Positions 1-6,989 of a stretch of 13,538 nucleotides of DNA are shown here, in pieces (within the stretch, counting starts at the first letter, position 1; the number at the start of each line of letters is the position of its first letter). The position numbers and the translations under genes are program-made. A model generated the notes under the pieces. That model had not been told where the DNA came from. It searched no databases and saw nothing but the letters and a program-made list of their open reading frames with translations. Source of the DNA: an uncultured Phascolarctobacterium sp. (lineage in GTDB: Bacteria > Bacillota > Negativicutes > Acidaminococcales > Acidaminococcaceae); NCBI RefSeq assembly GCF_934190775.1, contig NZ_CAKPTG010000030.1, positions 1 through 13,538 on the forward strand, read 5' to 3'.

Positions 1-6
1 AAGGAG
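1..6 (+). promoter_or_regulatory. groEL ribosome binding site
   Basis: AAGGAG lies at the very left edge, 9 bases before the groEL ATG. It fixes the groEL start. The promoter, any CIRCE operator and groES would lie to the left, outside the window. Confidence 0.85.
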
Positions 7-15
7 CGATATAAA

Positions 16-1647
16 ATGGCTAAACAAATTCTGTTTAATGAAGAAGCTCGTCGTAGCCTGGAGCGTGGCGTAAATGCTCTGGCTGACGCTGTAAAAGTAA
101 CCCTCGGTCCTAAAGGCCGTAACGTTGTACTGGAAAAGAAATTCGGCGCACCGACCATCACCAATGACGGTGTAACCATTGCCCGCGATATCGAACTGGA
201 AGATCCGTTTGAAAACATGGGCGCACAACTGGTTAAAGAAGTTTCCATCAAAACCAACGATGTTGCTGGTGATGGTACTACCACTGCTACCGTTCTGGCA
301 CAGGCTATGATTAACGAAGGCATGCGCAACGTAGCTGCCGGCGCTAACCCGATGGTTCTGAAAAAAGGCATCAAAAAAGCAGTTGACGTACTGGTTGACG
401 AACTGAAAAATGTTTCCCAAAAGGTTGAAACCAAAGCAGCAAAAGCACAGGTTGCTTCTATTTCCGCTGCTGACGATGAAATCGGTAACCTGATTGCTGA
501 CGCTATGGAAAAGGTTGGCGACGACGGTGTTATCACTGTTGAAGAATCCAAGACCATGGAAACTCATCTAGAAACTGTTGAAGGTATGCAGTTCGACCGT
601 GGCTACATTTCCCCGTACATGGCAACCGATGCTGACAAAATGGAAGCTGTACTGAGCAATCCGTACGTATTCATTACCGACAGAAAAATCACCATGATTG
701 CCGACATTATGCCGGTTCTGGAAAAGGTTGTTCAAAACGGCGGCGAACTCTTAATCATCGCTGAAGATGTTGAAGGCGAAGCACTGGCAACCCTGGTTGT
801 TAACAAGCTGCGTGGCACCTTCAAGGCTGTTGCTGTTAAAGCTCCTGGCTTCGGCGACCGTCGTAAAGCAATGCTGCAGGATATCGCTACTCTGACCGGT
901 GCAACCGTTATCAGTGAAGAAGTTGGCCGTAAGTTGGACAGCGCAAGTATGGCAGACCTTGGCCGCGCAGGTCAGGTTCGCGTAACCAAAGAGTTGACCA
1001 CTATCGTTGATGGCTTGGGTGATAAAGATGCTATTGCTGCACGTGTTGCTCAAATCCGCGCACAAATTCCGGAAACCACTTCTGATTTCGATAAAGAAAA
1101 ACTGCAAGAACGTCTGGCTAAACTGGCTGGTGGCGTAGCTGTTATCAAAGTTGGCGCTGCTACCGAAGTTGAGCTGAAAGATAAAAAACTGCGCATTGAA
1201 GATGCTCTGAACGCTACCCGCGCTGCTGTTGCTGAAGGCATTGTTGCCGGCGGCGGTACTGCTCTGCTGCAAGTACAGCCTGCTCTGGCAAAAATCAAAG
1301 CTACCGGCGATGAGAAGACCGGCGTAGAAATCGTTAAACGCGCTATCGAAGAGCCTGTTCGTCAAATCGCTTACAACGCTGGTCTGGAAGGCGCTGTTAT
1401 CGTTGATACCATTAAACGCAGCCGCAAAGGCTATGGCTTCAATGCTCTGACCGAAGAGTATGTTGACATGATTGAAGCTGGTATCGTTGATCCGACTAAG
1501 GTTACCAGAAGCGCACTGCAAAATGCTGCAAGCATCGCTTCTATGGTTCTGACCACTGAATCCATCGTAGCTGACAAACCTGCTAAGGAAGGCGCTGCTA
1601 TGCCGGCAATGCCTCCGATGGGCGGCGGCATGCCCGGTATGATGTAA
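16..1647 (+). CDS. groEL: Chaperonin GroEL (Hsp60), 60 kDa
   Basis: GroEL forms the double-ring ATP-dependent folding chamber that works with the GroES lid in the cytoplasm. The 543-residue product has the usual family length. It begins MAKQILFNEEAR, carries the ATP-binding segment VTLGPKGRNVVLEKKFG near residues 29-45, the DGTTTATVLAQAM loop near residues 86-98, and the central VKAPGFGDRRK signature near residue 275. It ends in the Gly/Met-rich tail GGGMPGMM that projects into the cavity. The ATG follows AAGGAG by 9 bases. The gene is intact and is followed by a strong terminator, so it is the last gene of its transcript; groES would be expected just upstream, off the window. The very regular codon choice (GCT, GTT, CTG, CGT) suggests high expression. 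Identification is close to certain. Confidence 0.99.
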   Translation: MAKQILFNEEARRSLERGVNALADAVKVTLGPKGRNVVLEKKFGAPTITNDGVTIARDIELEDPFENMGAQLVKEVSIKTNDVAGDGTTTATVLAQAMINEGMRNVAAGANPMVLKKGIKKAVDVLVDELKNVSQKVETKAAKAQVASISAADDEIGNLIADAMEKVGDDGVITVEESKTMETHLETVEGMQFDRGYISPYMATDADKMEAVLSNPYVFITDRKITMIADIMPVLEKVVQNGGELLIIAEDVEGEALATLVVNKLRGTFKAVAVKAPGFGDRRKAMLQDIATLTGATVISEEVGRKLDSASMADLGRAGQVRVTKELTTIVDGLGDKDAIAARVAQIRAQIPETTSDFDKEKLQERLAKLAGGVAVIKVGAATEVELKDKKLRIEDALNATRAAVAEGIVAGGGTALLQVQPALAKIKATGDEKTGVEIVKRAIEEPVRQIAYNAGLEGAVIVDTIKRSRKGYGFNALTEEYVDMIEAGIVDPTKVTRSALQNAASIASMVLTTESIVADKPAKEGAAMPAMPPMGGGMPGMM

Positions 1648-1699
1648 GCTGCAGACCGGATACCACAACCGTATAATATAGCTTGAGTAGGCTATAGAT

Positions 1700-1741
1700 A
1701 GCACACTCTGTTACTGATTTGGTAGCAGGGTGTGCTTTTTT
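1700..1741 (+). terminator. Rho-independent terminator of groEL
   Basis: A 15-bp stem (1700-1714 with 1722-1736, two G-U pairs) closes a 7-base loop and runs into six T residues at 1736-1741. It lies about 50 bases after the groEL stop and separates groEL from the ChrA genes. Confidence 0.93.
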
Positions 1742-1814
1742 GTTACAAAAAAGCTGATGCAAAAAATTTTCTTGGCATTAGTGTATTCTAATTATGTTTT
1801 TTTGCTGTCAAATA

Positions 1815-1823
1815 TGCTATAAT
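1815..1823 (+). promoter_or_regulatory. Extended -10 promoter for the ChrA gene pair
   Basis: TGCTATAAT is a perfect TGn-TATAAT extended -10 element, 34 bases before the ATG of the first ChrA gene. No good -35 hexamer stands 16-18 bases upstream, which is acceptable for the extended -10 class. A T-rich stretch precedes it. Confidence 0.7.
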
Positions 1824-1857
1824 AATTTCATTCTATAACAAGAAGGAGCTGTTGATA

Positions 1858-2424
1858 ATGGGTGAAGCTGCAGCTGAAAAAGATTTTTATTGGAAGCTGT
1901 TCAAATCAACCTTTATAATTAGTGCCTTTACTATCGGCGGTGGTTTTGTAATCATTCCGCTGTTGAAGGCCAAATTTGTTGACGAATATAAATGGATGGA
2001 TGATAAGGAAGCGCTGAACCTTGTGGCGATTGCGCAGTCTGCGCCGGGTGTTGTGGCAGCCAATGCGGCAATCAGCATGGGCTACAAGCTTGGCGGTATC
2101 CGCGGTACGCTTACTGCTTTGCTGGCAACTATTCTGCCGCCGCTGATTACCCTGAGCGCTATTTCCTACGCTTATGATGCATTTGCGCATAACCAATATA
2201 TTCAGCTGGTTTTGAAGGGCATGCAGTGCGGTGCAACGGCTATTATTATTAACGTTGCGATTGACCTGCTCAAAAAAGAGCTGAAGAAAAAATTGGCACT
2301 GCCGCTTTTGATTATTGTCGGTACTTTCATTGCCAATTATTTCTTTAATGTAAATTTGATGTATGCAGTCGTTGTGGATGCTGTTATCGGCTTCTTCCTG
2401 CTGCGTGACAAAAAGTACGCGTAA
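1858..2424 (+). CDS. Chromate transporter family half-protein (short ChrA), first subunit
   Basis: This is a 188-residue integral membrane protein of the CHR (ChrA) family, here in the short single-domain form. It has the family hallmarks: FTIGGGFVIIPLL near residues 24-36, then AQSAPGVVAANAAISMGYKLGG and a downstream LPPL motif. Several hydrophobic segments are visible. I start it at the ATG at 1858, 9 bases after GGAG; an in-frame TTG at 1852 is only 3 bases from that site and is unlikely. A second ChrA half-protein follows 12 bases later, so the two probably pair as a heterodimer, as known for short-chain CHR proteins. Family members export chromate, but in an anaerobe the natural anion is unknown. 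The family call is strong and the substrate is not. Confidence 0.9.
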   Translation: MGEAAAEKDFYWKLFKSTFIISAFTIGGGFVIIPLLKAKFVDEYKWMDDKEALNLVAIAQSAPGVVAANAAISMGYKLGGIRGTLTALLATILPPLITLSAISYAYDAFAHNQYIQLVLKGMQCGATAIIINVAIDLLKKELKKKLALPLLIIVGTFIANYFFNVNLMYAVVVDAVIGFFLLRDKKYA

Positions 2425-2436
2425 GGAGGCGGCGAG

Positions 2437-3006
2437 ATGTATATTTATTGGGAGCTTTTCTGGAGCTTTGTCAAGGTTGGTGCCTTCTGCGTCGGTGGTG
2501 GTTATGCTTCGATGCCGCTGATTCAGGCAGAGGTTATTGAAAATCATGCATGGATGACGATGCCGCAGTTTATTGATATTTTTACGATTTCGCAGATGAC
2601 ACCCGGTCCTATCGGTATCAATGCGGCGACGTTCGTCGGTACGAAGGTTGCAGGCTTGCCCGGTGCTATTGCTGCGACTGTGGGTTTTGTTTTTCCGTCG
2701 GTGTTTATTGTACTGGCACTCGCAAAATTATTCTTTAAATATGGCGATATCGGTCCGATTCGCGGTATTCTGAACGGTCTGCGTCCTGCGGTTGTGGCAC
2801 TCATCTGCTCTGCCGGACTGAGCTTTGTAATGCTGGCGCTGTGGAATACGGAAACACTGCCAAAGGATTTTACCAAGGTAGATTTGCTTGGCTGCATTGT
2901 GCTGCCGATTTCCCTGTGGTGTATCCGTCATAAGATGAGTGTTATCCGTACCCTGTGCATGAGCGGTGTTTTGGGCTTGATTTTGGGTATTGCTGGTATT
3001 CGCTGA
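2437..3006 (+). CDS. Chromate transporter family half-protein (short ChrA), second subunit
   Basis: This 189-residue integral membrane protein is the partner of the preceding gene. It repeats the same motif order: FCVGGGYASMPLI near residues 17-29, then SQMTPGPIGINAATFVGTKV and a VFPS motif, which is closer to the canonical TPGPiaiN ChrA signature than its neighbour's APGVVAAN. The stop of the first gene is followed directly by AAGGAGG, with the ATG 12 bases past that stop, so the two are co-transcribed and probably made in equal amounts. In long ChrA proteins two such domains are fused; here they are separate genes, consistent with an NCHR/CCHR-type pair. A hairpin with a T-run follows. The transported anion is not readable from sequence. 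Confidence 0.9.
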   Translation: MYIYWELFWSFVKVGAFCVGGGYASMPLIQAEVIENHAWMTMPQFIDIFTISQMTPGPIGINAATFVGTKVAGLPGAIAATVGFVFPSVFIVLALAKLFFKYGDIGPIRGILNGLRPAVVALICSAGLSFVMLALWNTETLPKDFTKVDLLGCIVLPISLWCIRHKMSVIRTLCMSGVLGLILGIAGIR

Positions 3007-3019
3007 TATTTAATGCAAT

Positions 3020-3066
3020 AGCGCGCTGCGTTGTGAGCTTTGGCTTGCGGCATGGCGCGCTTTTTA
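3020..3066 (+). terminator. Terminator after the ChrA pair
   Basis: AGCGCGC (3020-3026) pairs with GCGCGCT (3055-3061) and is followed by a T-run. The 28-base interior can form a smaller inner stem (GAGC with GCTT). It lies 13 bases past the stop and isolates the bioB promoter. Confidence 0.8.
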
Positions 3067-3075
3067 TTATATTGA

Positions 3076-3104
3076 AGTTAACTTCTGCAAATTAACGGTT
3101 GACG
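3076..3104 (+). promoter_or_regulatory. Candidate BirA operator 1 of bioB, overlapping the -35 box
   Basis: AGTTAACT, a 13-base spacer, then GGTTGACG. The right half contains the -35 hexamer TTGACG (3099-3104). The geometry matches the site at bioY, where the right half likewise carries the -35 box. BirA operators are inverted repeats of the form GTTAACC/GGTTAAC type. Binding here would block RNA polymerase. The left half also sits inside a 12-bp palindrome, GAAGTTAACTTC (3074-3085). Confidence 0.65.
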
Positions 3105-3127
3105 CAAGCGGAATTCTGCTATATAAT
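3099..3127 (+). promoter_or_regulatory. bioB promoter
   Basis: TTGACG (3099-3104) and TATAAT (3122-3127) are separated by exactly 17 bases. Transcription would begin near 3134, inside the second inverted repeat. Confidence 0.88.
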
Positions 3128-3133
3128 AGATAC

Positions 3134-3162
3134 AGTTAACCAACGAATAGCGTCGGTTAACT
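3134..3162 (+). promoter_or_regulatory. Candidate BirA operator 2 of bioB, at the transcription start
   Basis: AGTTAACC (3134-3141), a 13-base spacer, then GGTTAACT (3155-3162): a perfect 8-bp inverted repeat just downstream of the -10 box. It resembles the biotin operator bound by the bifunctional repressor/ligase BirA. It lies 58 bp from operator 1. The 13-base spacer is slightly shorter than the 14-16 bases I recall for other bacteria, but the same spacing occurs at all three sites in this window. Confidence 0.8.
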
Positions 3163-3187
3163 ACTAAGGTTAGGGATGTGAATTACA

Positions 3188-4177
3188 ATGCAAAAAATTA
3201 TTGCACTGGCCGAGAAGGTTTTAAACGGTCAGGATATTACTAAAGAAGAAGCTGAATTTTTGATTAACGTGAGCGATGATGACACCATGCTGCTTTTGGC
3301 CATGGCTGACAAGATTCGCCAAAAATATGCCGGCGATGCTGTTGACTGCTGTGCAATCATCAACGGCCGCAGTGGTAAATGCAGCGAGAACTGCAAGTTC
3401 TGCGCACAATCCGCACATTATCATACCGGTGTTAAGGAATACGGTCTGCTGAGCGAAGAGGAAATCTTCAATGCAGCTAAAAAAGCTAAGGAAGCAGGCG
3501 CTGTACGCTTCTCCATCGTTACCAGCGGTCGTGGACAGAGCAAGGCTGATGACTTTGAAAACATCTGCCGTACCCTGAAACGTATTAAAGAAGAACTGCA
3601 CATTGAAGTTTGCGCTTCTTTGGGCATTTTGACTGTAGAGCAGGCAAAAGAGCTGCGCAAGGCTGGCGTAACCCGCTATCATTCCAATCTGGAAACCGCA
3701 GGCAGCAATTTCCCGAATATCTGCAGCACTCATACCTATGCTGATAAATTTGTTACCATCAAAAATGCACAGGCTGCCGGCCTGCGTGTTTGCAGCGGTG
3801 GTATTTTAGGCCTTGGTGAAACACGTGAGCAGCGTGTAGAATGGGCCTTTACTCTGAAGGAGCTGGGAATTGACAGCGTACCGCTGAACATGCTGACTCC
3901 GATTCCGGGTACTCCGTTTGAAAACAACAAACCGCTGCCGCCGCTGGAAATCCTGCGTGCGTTCGCTGTTTTCCGTTTTGTTCTGCCGAAGGCACAAATC
4001 CGTACCGCAGGCGGTCGCGAAGTAAATCTGCGTGACCTGCAGGCACTGGCACTCAATGGCGGTGCAAGCGGCATTATGATCGGCGGTTATCTGACTACTG
4101 CCGGCCGTGGCACTGACCGCGATATGCAGATGCTCAAGGATCTTGACCGTCCGCGCAGCATGCCGAATCTTGATTAA
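3188..4177 (+). CDS. bioB: Biotin synthase BioB (radical SAM)
   Basis: BioB inserts sulfur into dethiobiotin, the last step of biotin synthesis. The 329-residue product carries the radical SAM motif CSENCKFC (C65, C69, C72) within NGRSGKCSENCKFCAQSAH, then YHSNLET, CSGGILGLGE (C202) and a C-terminal GGR segment. C142 (EVCASLG) and C202 match two of the three cysteines that hold the sulfur-donating [2Fe-2S] cluster in the E. coli enzyme, and R263 probably matches its arginine ligand. The third cysteine is missing: the segment reads RFSIVTSGRG. Extra cysteines stand at C54, C55 and C179. This pattern fits the BioB type of strict anaerobes, which may use a different auxiliary cluster. The ATG at 3188 follows a GGGA ribosome site by 11 bases. 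No other biotin-synthesis gene is adjacent. Confidence 0.96.
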   Translation: MQKIIALAEKVLNGQDITKEEAEFLINVSDDDTMLLLAMADKIRQKYAGDAVDCCAIINGRSGKCSENCKFCAQSAHYHTGVKEYGLLSEEEIFNAAKKAKEAGAVRFSIVTSGRGQSKADDFENICRTLKRIKEELHIEVCASLGILTVEQAKELRKAGVTRYHSNLETAGSNFPNICSTHTYADKFVTIKNAQAAGLRVCSGGILGLGETREQRVEWAFTLKELGIDSVPLNMLTPIPGTPFENNKPLPPLEILRAFAVFRFVLPKAQIRTAGGREVNLRDLQALALNGGASGIMIGGYLTTAGRGTDRDMQMLKDLDRPRSMPNLD

Positions 4178-4230
4178 TTAGTTTTCCATGAATTTTTAAT
4201 ACAAATCTTACACCTTAAAATCTCAAAAAG

Positions 4231-4269
4231 ATAAGCAGACTGTAGTTGCGAGCAGTCTGCTTATTTTTT
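4231..4269 (+). terminator. Terminator of bioB
   Basis: A perfect 12-bp stem (4231-4242 with 4253-4264) closes a 10-base loop and continues into a T-run at 4264-4269. The A-rich left shoulder means it could also act weakly on the other strand. Confidence 0.95.
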
Positions 4270-4645
4270 ATATGTGCGTGATAACGCGCCATCTTCTGCA
4301 TCACCAATCCCTCGACGTATGAGAAATACGCCGTCGGGATTGCTTCTTTGAATCTGGCACGTTCTGACGCACATATTTATTTGATAACGCACCGTCTTCT
4401 GCATCACCAATCCCTCGACGTATGAAAAATACGCTGTCGGGATTGCTTCTTTGAATCCGACATGTTCTGACGCACGCATTTATTTGATAACGCACCATCT
4501 TCCGCATCATCAATCCCTCGACGTATGAGAAATACGCCGTCGGGATTGCTTCTTTGAATCCGACACGTTCTGACGCACGCATTTATTCGATAACGCACCG
4601 TCTTCTGCATCATCAATTCCTTCAAGTATTTATTTGCTGACGCAC
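4270..4645. repeat. Tandem array of 103-bp imperfectly palindromic repeats
   Basis: Three complete units start at 4280, 4383 and 4486 with an exact 103-bp period and no indels. A fourth (from 4589) is shortened to about 47 bp and runs into a degenerate fifth start near 4636. Each unit centres on an imperfect hairpin: CAATCC and CGACG pair with CGTCG and GGATTG around a short loop. In unit 1 a 10-bp outer inverted repeat also closes the whole unit (4270-4279 with 4367-4376), making it a long imperfect palindrome. The 13 variable columns are all transitions. Long open frames on the minus strand are a by-product: 103 is not a multiple of 3, so the same peptides recur in all three frames. No spacers, no transposase. 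It is probably a dispersed intergenic repeat (REP- or MITE-like) that expanded locally; its function is unknown. Confidence 0.9.
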
Positions 4646-4666
4646 TGCCCTCTACGGCAAAATTTA

Positions 4667-4675
4667 TGATATAAT
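4667..4675 (+). promoter_or_regulatory. Extended -10 promoter for the rapZ operon
   Basis: TGATATAAT is a perfect TGn-TATAAT element 35 bases before the rapZ ATG, with a second overlapping TATAAT at 4675-4680. No clear -35 lies at the right distance. It sits just past the end of the 103-bp array. Confidence 0.7.
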
Positions 4676-4710
4676 ATAATTTACTAATGACTTTAAAGAG
4701 GTGAAGCAAA

Positions 4711-5571
4711 ATGCAGTCACACTTTCTTATTATTACCGGTATGTCCGGTGCAGGCAAAACGCAGGTTGTGCGTACCCTGGAGGATTTAAATTTCTTTTGC
4801 ATTGACAATTTGCCGGCGACCTTGATTCCTAAGTTTGCGGAGCTGTGCCGTCAGACTTCGGAGGAAAAGGTAGCTCTTGTTGTTGATATCCGTGGCGGAC
4901 GCTTTTTTGATAAGCTGCTGCAGGTTTTGGATGAGATGGAGGCCAGCGGTCAAAAATATGAGCTGCTGTTTTTAGATGCTTCCGATGCGACTTTGGTACG
5001 CCGTTACAAGGAAACGCGTCGTCGTCATCCCTTGGGCGAGCGCAATACCTTGCTGAAGAATATTACCTGTGAGCGTGAATTGCTTGATCCGCTGCGCGAA
5101 AAGGCTACGCATATTATTGATACTTCGACGCTGACCACAGCGCAGCTGAAGGCTAAGGTAACAGAAATGTTTGGCGAGGGCTCGTCCAAAGAGCGCATGG
5201 GCATTGTTGTGCGTTCCTTTGGCTTTAAGCATGGTCTGCCGCTTGACAGTGACCTGGTGCTTGATGTGCGTTTTTTGCCGAATCCGTTTTATGTGGAGGA
5301 GCTGCGCAATATGACTGGCAATGACCGCCCGGTAGCGGATTTTATCTGCCGCTATCCGCAGACATTCCAGTATCTGAAGCTGGAGGAGCAGCTGCTTGAT
5401 TTTCTTGTGCCGCAATATATTAACGAAGGCAAGGCACAGCTTGTTATCAGCGTAGGCTGCACCGGCGGACAGCATCGCAGCGTTTTCATTGCCAATAAAT
5501 TGTACGAATATCTGCGCGAAAAGGGTTACAGCGTTGATGTGACACATCGTGATATTCCTCACAGAAAGTAA
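4711..5571 (+). CDS. rapZ: RNase adapter RapZ (YvcJ-type nucleotide-binding protein)
   Basis: RapZ/YvcJ proteins bind nucleotides. In E. coli RapZ guides RNase E to the GlmZ small RNA and so controls glucosamine-6-phosphate supply; in Firmicutes the YvcJ role is less defined. The 286-residue product has the Walker A motif GMSGAGKT at residues 10-17, followed by the family signature FFCIDNLP, and VVDIRGG at 57-63 as the Walker B region. The C-terminal domain contains GFKHGLP (171-177), LDVRFLPNPFY (194-204) and GCTGGQHRSV (249-258), which are diagnostic. AGAGGTGA provides the ribosome site. yvcK follows 12 bases after the stop and whiA comes next, the classic conserved order in Gram-positive-type genomes. 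Length and motifs are complete. Confidence 0.97.
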   Translation: MQSHFLIITGMSGAGKTQVVRTLEDLNFFCIDNLPATLIPKFAELCRQTSEEKVALVVDIRGGRFFDKLLQVLDEMEASGQKYELLFLDASDATLVRRYKETRRRHPLGERNTLLKNITCERELLDPLREKATHIIDTSTLTTAQLKAKVTEMFGEGSSKERMGIVVRSFGFKHGLPLDSDLVLDVRFLPNPFYVEELRNMTGNDRPVADFICRYPQTFQYLKLEEQLLDFLVPQYINEGKAQLVISVGCTGGQHRSVFIANKLYEYLREKGYSVDVTHRDIPHRK

Positions 5572-5583
5572 GGGAGGAGTCTA

Positions 5584-6945
5584 ATGGGTTGGATTAGTTG
5601 GCTGTGTCCCGGCATTAATTTGAAGCGCTGGCTGCTGCTTTTTGCGGTAGGCGTACTTTTATGTGCTTTGGGACTGGCTTTGTTTTTTAATTATCAGCTG
5701 ATGGGCAAGGCGGAAGAGCTGCTTTTTCAGATGACTTATCTGACGACAGGACGCTATTCAAATGGCCTGATTATGACGATGGGCGTGGGCTTTCTTATCG
5801 TAGGCTTTGCTATTATGGTGTACGGAACACGCCGCTTAATCAGTTCGGTAGTATCTGTTGTAGTGCCTGACAAAAACGGCTCATTGATGGAAACCATCTT
5901 TATGCAGCGCAAGCTGACGCGTGGCCCGGCAATTACCGTTGTCGGTGGCGGTACCGGCCTTTCGACACTTTTGCGCGGCATGAAGTATATTACCAATAAC
6001 TGTACAGCCGTAGTAACAACTGCTGATGACGGCGGTTCTTCCGGACGTCTGCGCAAGGAGCTGGGCATTATTCCTCCCGGTGATTTGCGTAACTGCCTGA
6101 CTGCTCTGGCTGACCGCGAGCCGCTTATGGAACGTTTGATGCAGTATCGCTTCCAGGGTGACTCACCGCTGGCAGGTCACTGCTTCGGCAATTTGTTCAT
6201 TGCGGCGATGGCGCAGGCCGAAGGCGGCATGGAGGCCGGACTGAATGCTACGAGCCAGATTCTGAAGGTGCGCGGCAGAGTTATTCCGTCTACCTTGGAG
6301 AATATTCAGCTGCAGGCACGTATGACAGACGGCACCATTGTGACAGGTGAATCGGAGATTCCCAAGGTGCGCAAGCAAATCAAAAAGATGATGATGCTGC
6401 CGGCAGATGCACAGGCAGCAAATGGTGCGATAGAGGCTATTTTAAACGCAGATGTACTTATTTTTGGCCCTGGCAGCCTGTATACCAGTGTTATTCCTAA
6501 TCTTTTGGTTGAAGGAATCCGTGATGCTGTTGTCAGGTCTAACGCTATCAAAATCTATATCTGCAATGTTATGACACAGCCCGGTGAAACTGACGGCTAC
6601 GGTGCTTATGACCATGTACAGGCGTTGGTTGACCATGTTGGTACGCAGTTCTTGGATTACGCTATTGTCAATTCGCAGGACGTTACTTCGGAGCAGCTGC
6701 GTCAGTATGATGCTGAAGGCTCGCGTCCGATTACGCCGGATATTGATAAAATCCGCAGTCTGGGAATAACGGTTGTGCCGGCGCGTCTGATAAGCAAGGA
6801 TGATTTGGTGCGCCATGATCCGCGTAAATTAGCACGTGTACTTATTGCCTTGATTTATCGTCTGCGTCTTTTTGGACGCGGCATGCAGTTTTTCGATTAC
6901 TTCTTTATGCGTGCGGGCATGAAGAAGCTGTATAAACAAAAATAA
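5584..6945 (+). CDS. yvcK: YvcK/CofD-like UDP-sugar-binding protein, long form with N-terminal membrane segments
   Basis: YvcK (gluconeogenesis factor) proteins share the fold of the 2-phospho-L-lactate transferase CofD and bind UDP-sugars. They are needed for growth on gluconeogenic carbon sources and for normal cell-wall synthesis. The core domain begins near residue 116 with ITVVGGGTGLSTLL, then TADDGGSSGRLR (146-157), GDLRNCLTALA (166-176) and HCFGNLF. The protein is 453 residues, clearly longer than the roughly 320 of B. subtilis YvcK. The extra 110 N-terminal residues hold two hydrophobic segments (about 15-36 and 60-80), so the enzyme-like domain is probably tethered to the membrane. 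The ATG lies 12 bases past the rapZ stop behind GGGAGGAG. A short hairpin-poor gap of about 44 bases leads to whiA. Confidence 0.95.
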   Translation: MGWISWLCPGINLKRWLLLFAVGVLLCALGLALFFNYQLMGKAEELLFQMTYLTTGRYSNGLIMTMGVGFLIVGFAIMVYGTRRLISSVVSVVVPDKNGSLMETIFMQRKLTRGPAITVVGGGTGLSTLLRGMKYITNNCTAVVTTADDGGSSGRLRKELGIIPPGDLRNCLTALADREPLMERLMQYRFQGDSPLAGHCFGNLFIAAMAQAEGGMEAGLNATSQILKVRGRVIPSTLENIQLQARMTDGTIVTGESEIPKVRKQIKKMMMLPADAQAANGAIEAILNADVLIFGPGSLYTSVIPNLLVEGIRDAVVRSNAIKIYICNVMTQPGETDGYGAYDHVQALVDHVGTQFLDYAIVNSQDVTSEQLRQYDAEGSRPITPDIDKIRSLGITVVPARLISKDDLVRHDPRKLARVLIALIYRLRLFGRGMQFFDYFFMRAGMKKLYKQK

Positions 6946-6989
6946 AACAAGACGCTGCAGCCTTACAGGCTGAGAAGGGAGGAGTCTGC

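Noticed and set aside
751..1704. 317-codon open frame antisense to groEL
   Set aside because: It is a shadow of the biased groEL codon usage, with no recognisable domain, and it crosses the groEL terminator.
1852..1857. TTG start for the first ChrA gene
   Set aside because: It lies only 3 bases from GGAG; the in-frame ATG at 1858 has proper spacing.
1906..2547. 213-codon open frame antisense to the ChrA pair
   Set aside because: It spans two well-supported genes and their junction on the other strand; the peptide has no recognisable motif.
4280..4645. Possible CRISPR array
   Set aside because: Units are contiguous 103-bp copies with no unique spacers between shorter conserved repeats, and no cas genes are present.
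4261..4808. Open frames of 72, 93 and 134 codons on the minus strand across the repeat array
   Set aside because: They translate the same repeated peptides in different frames because the 103-bp period shifts frame. No ribosome site suits them, and the longest runs into rapZ antisense.
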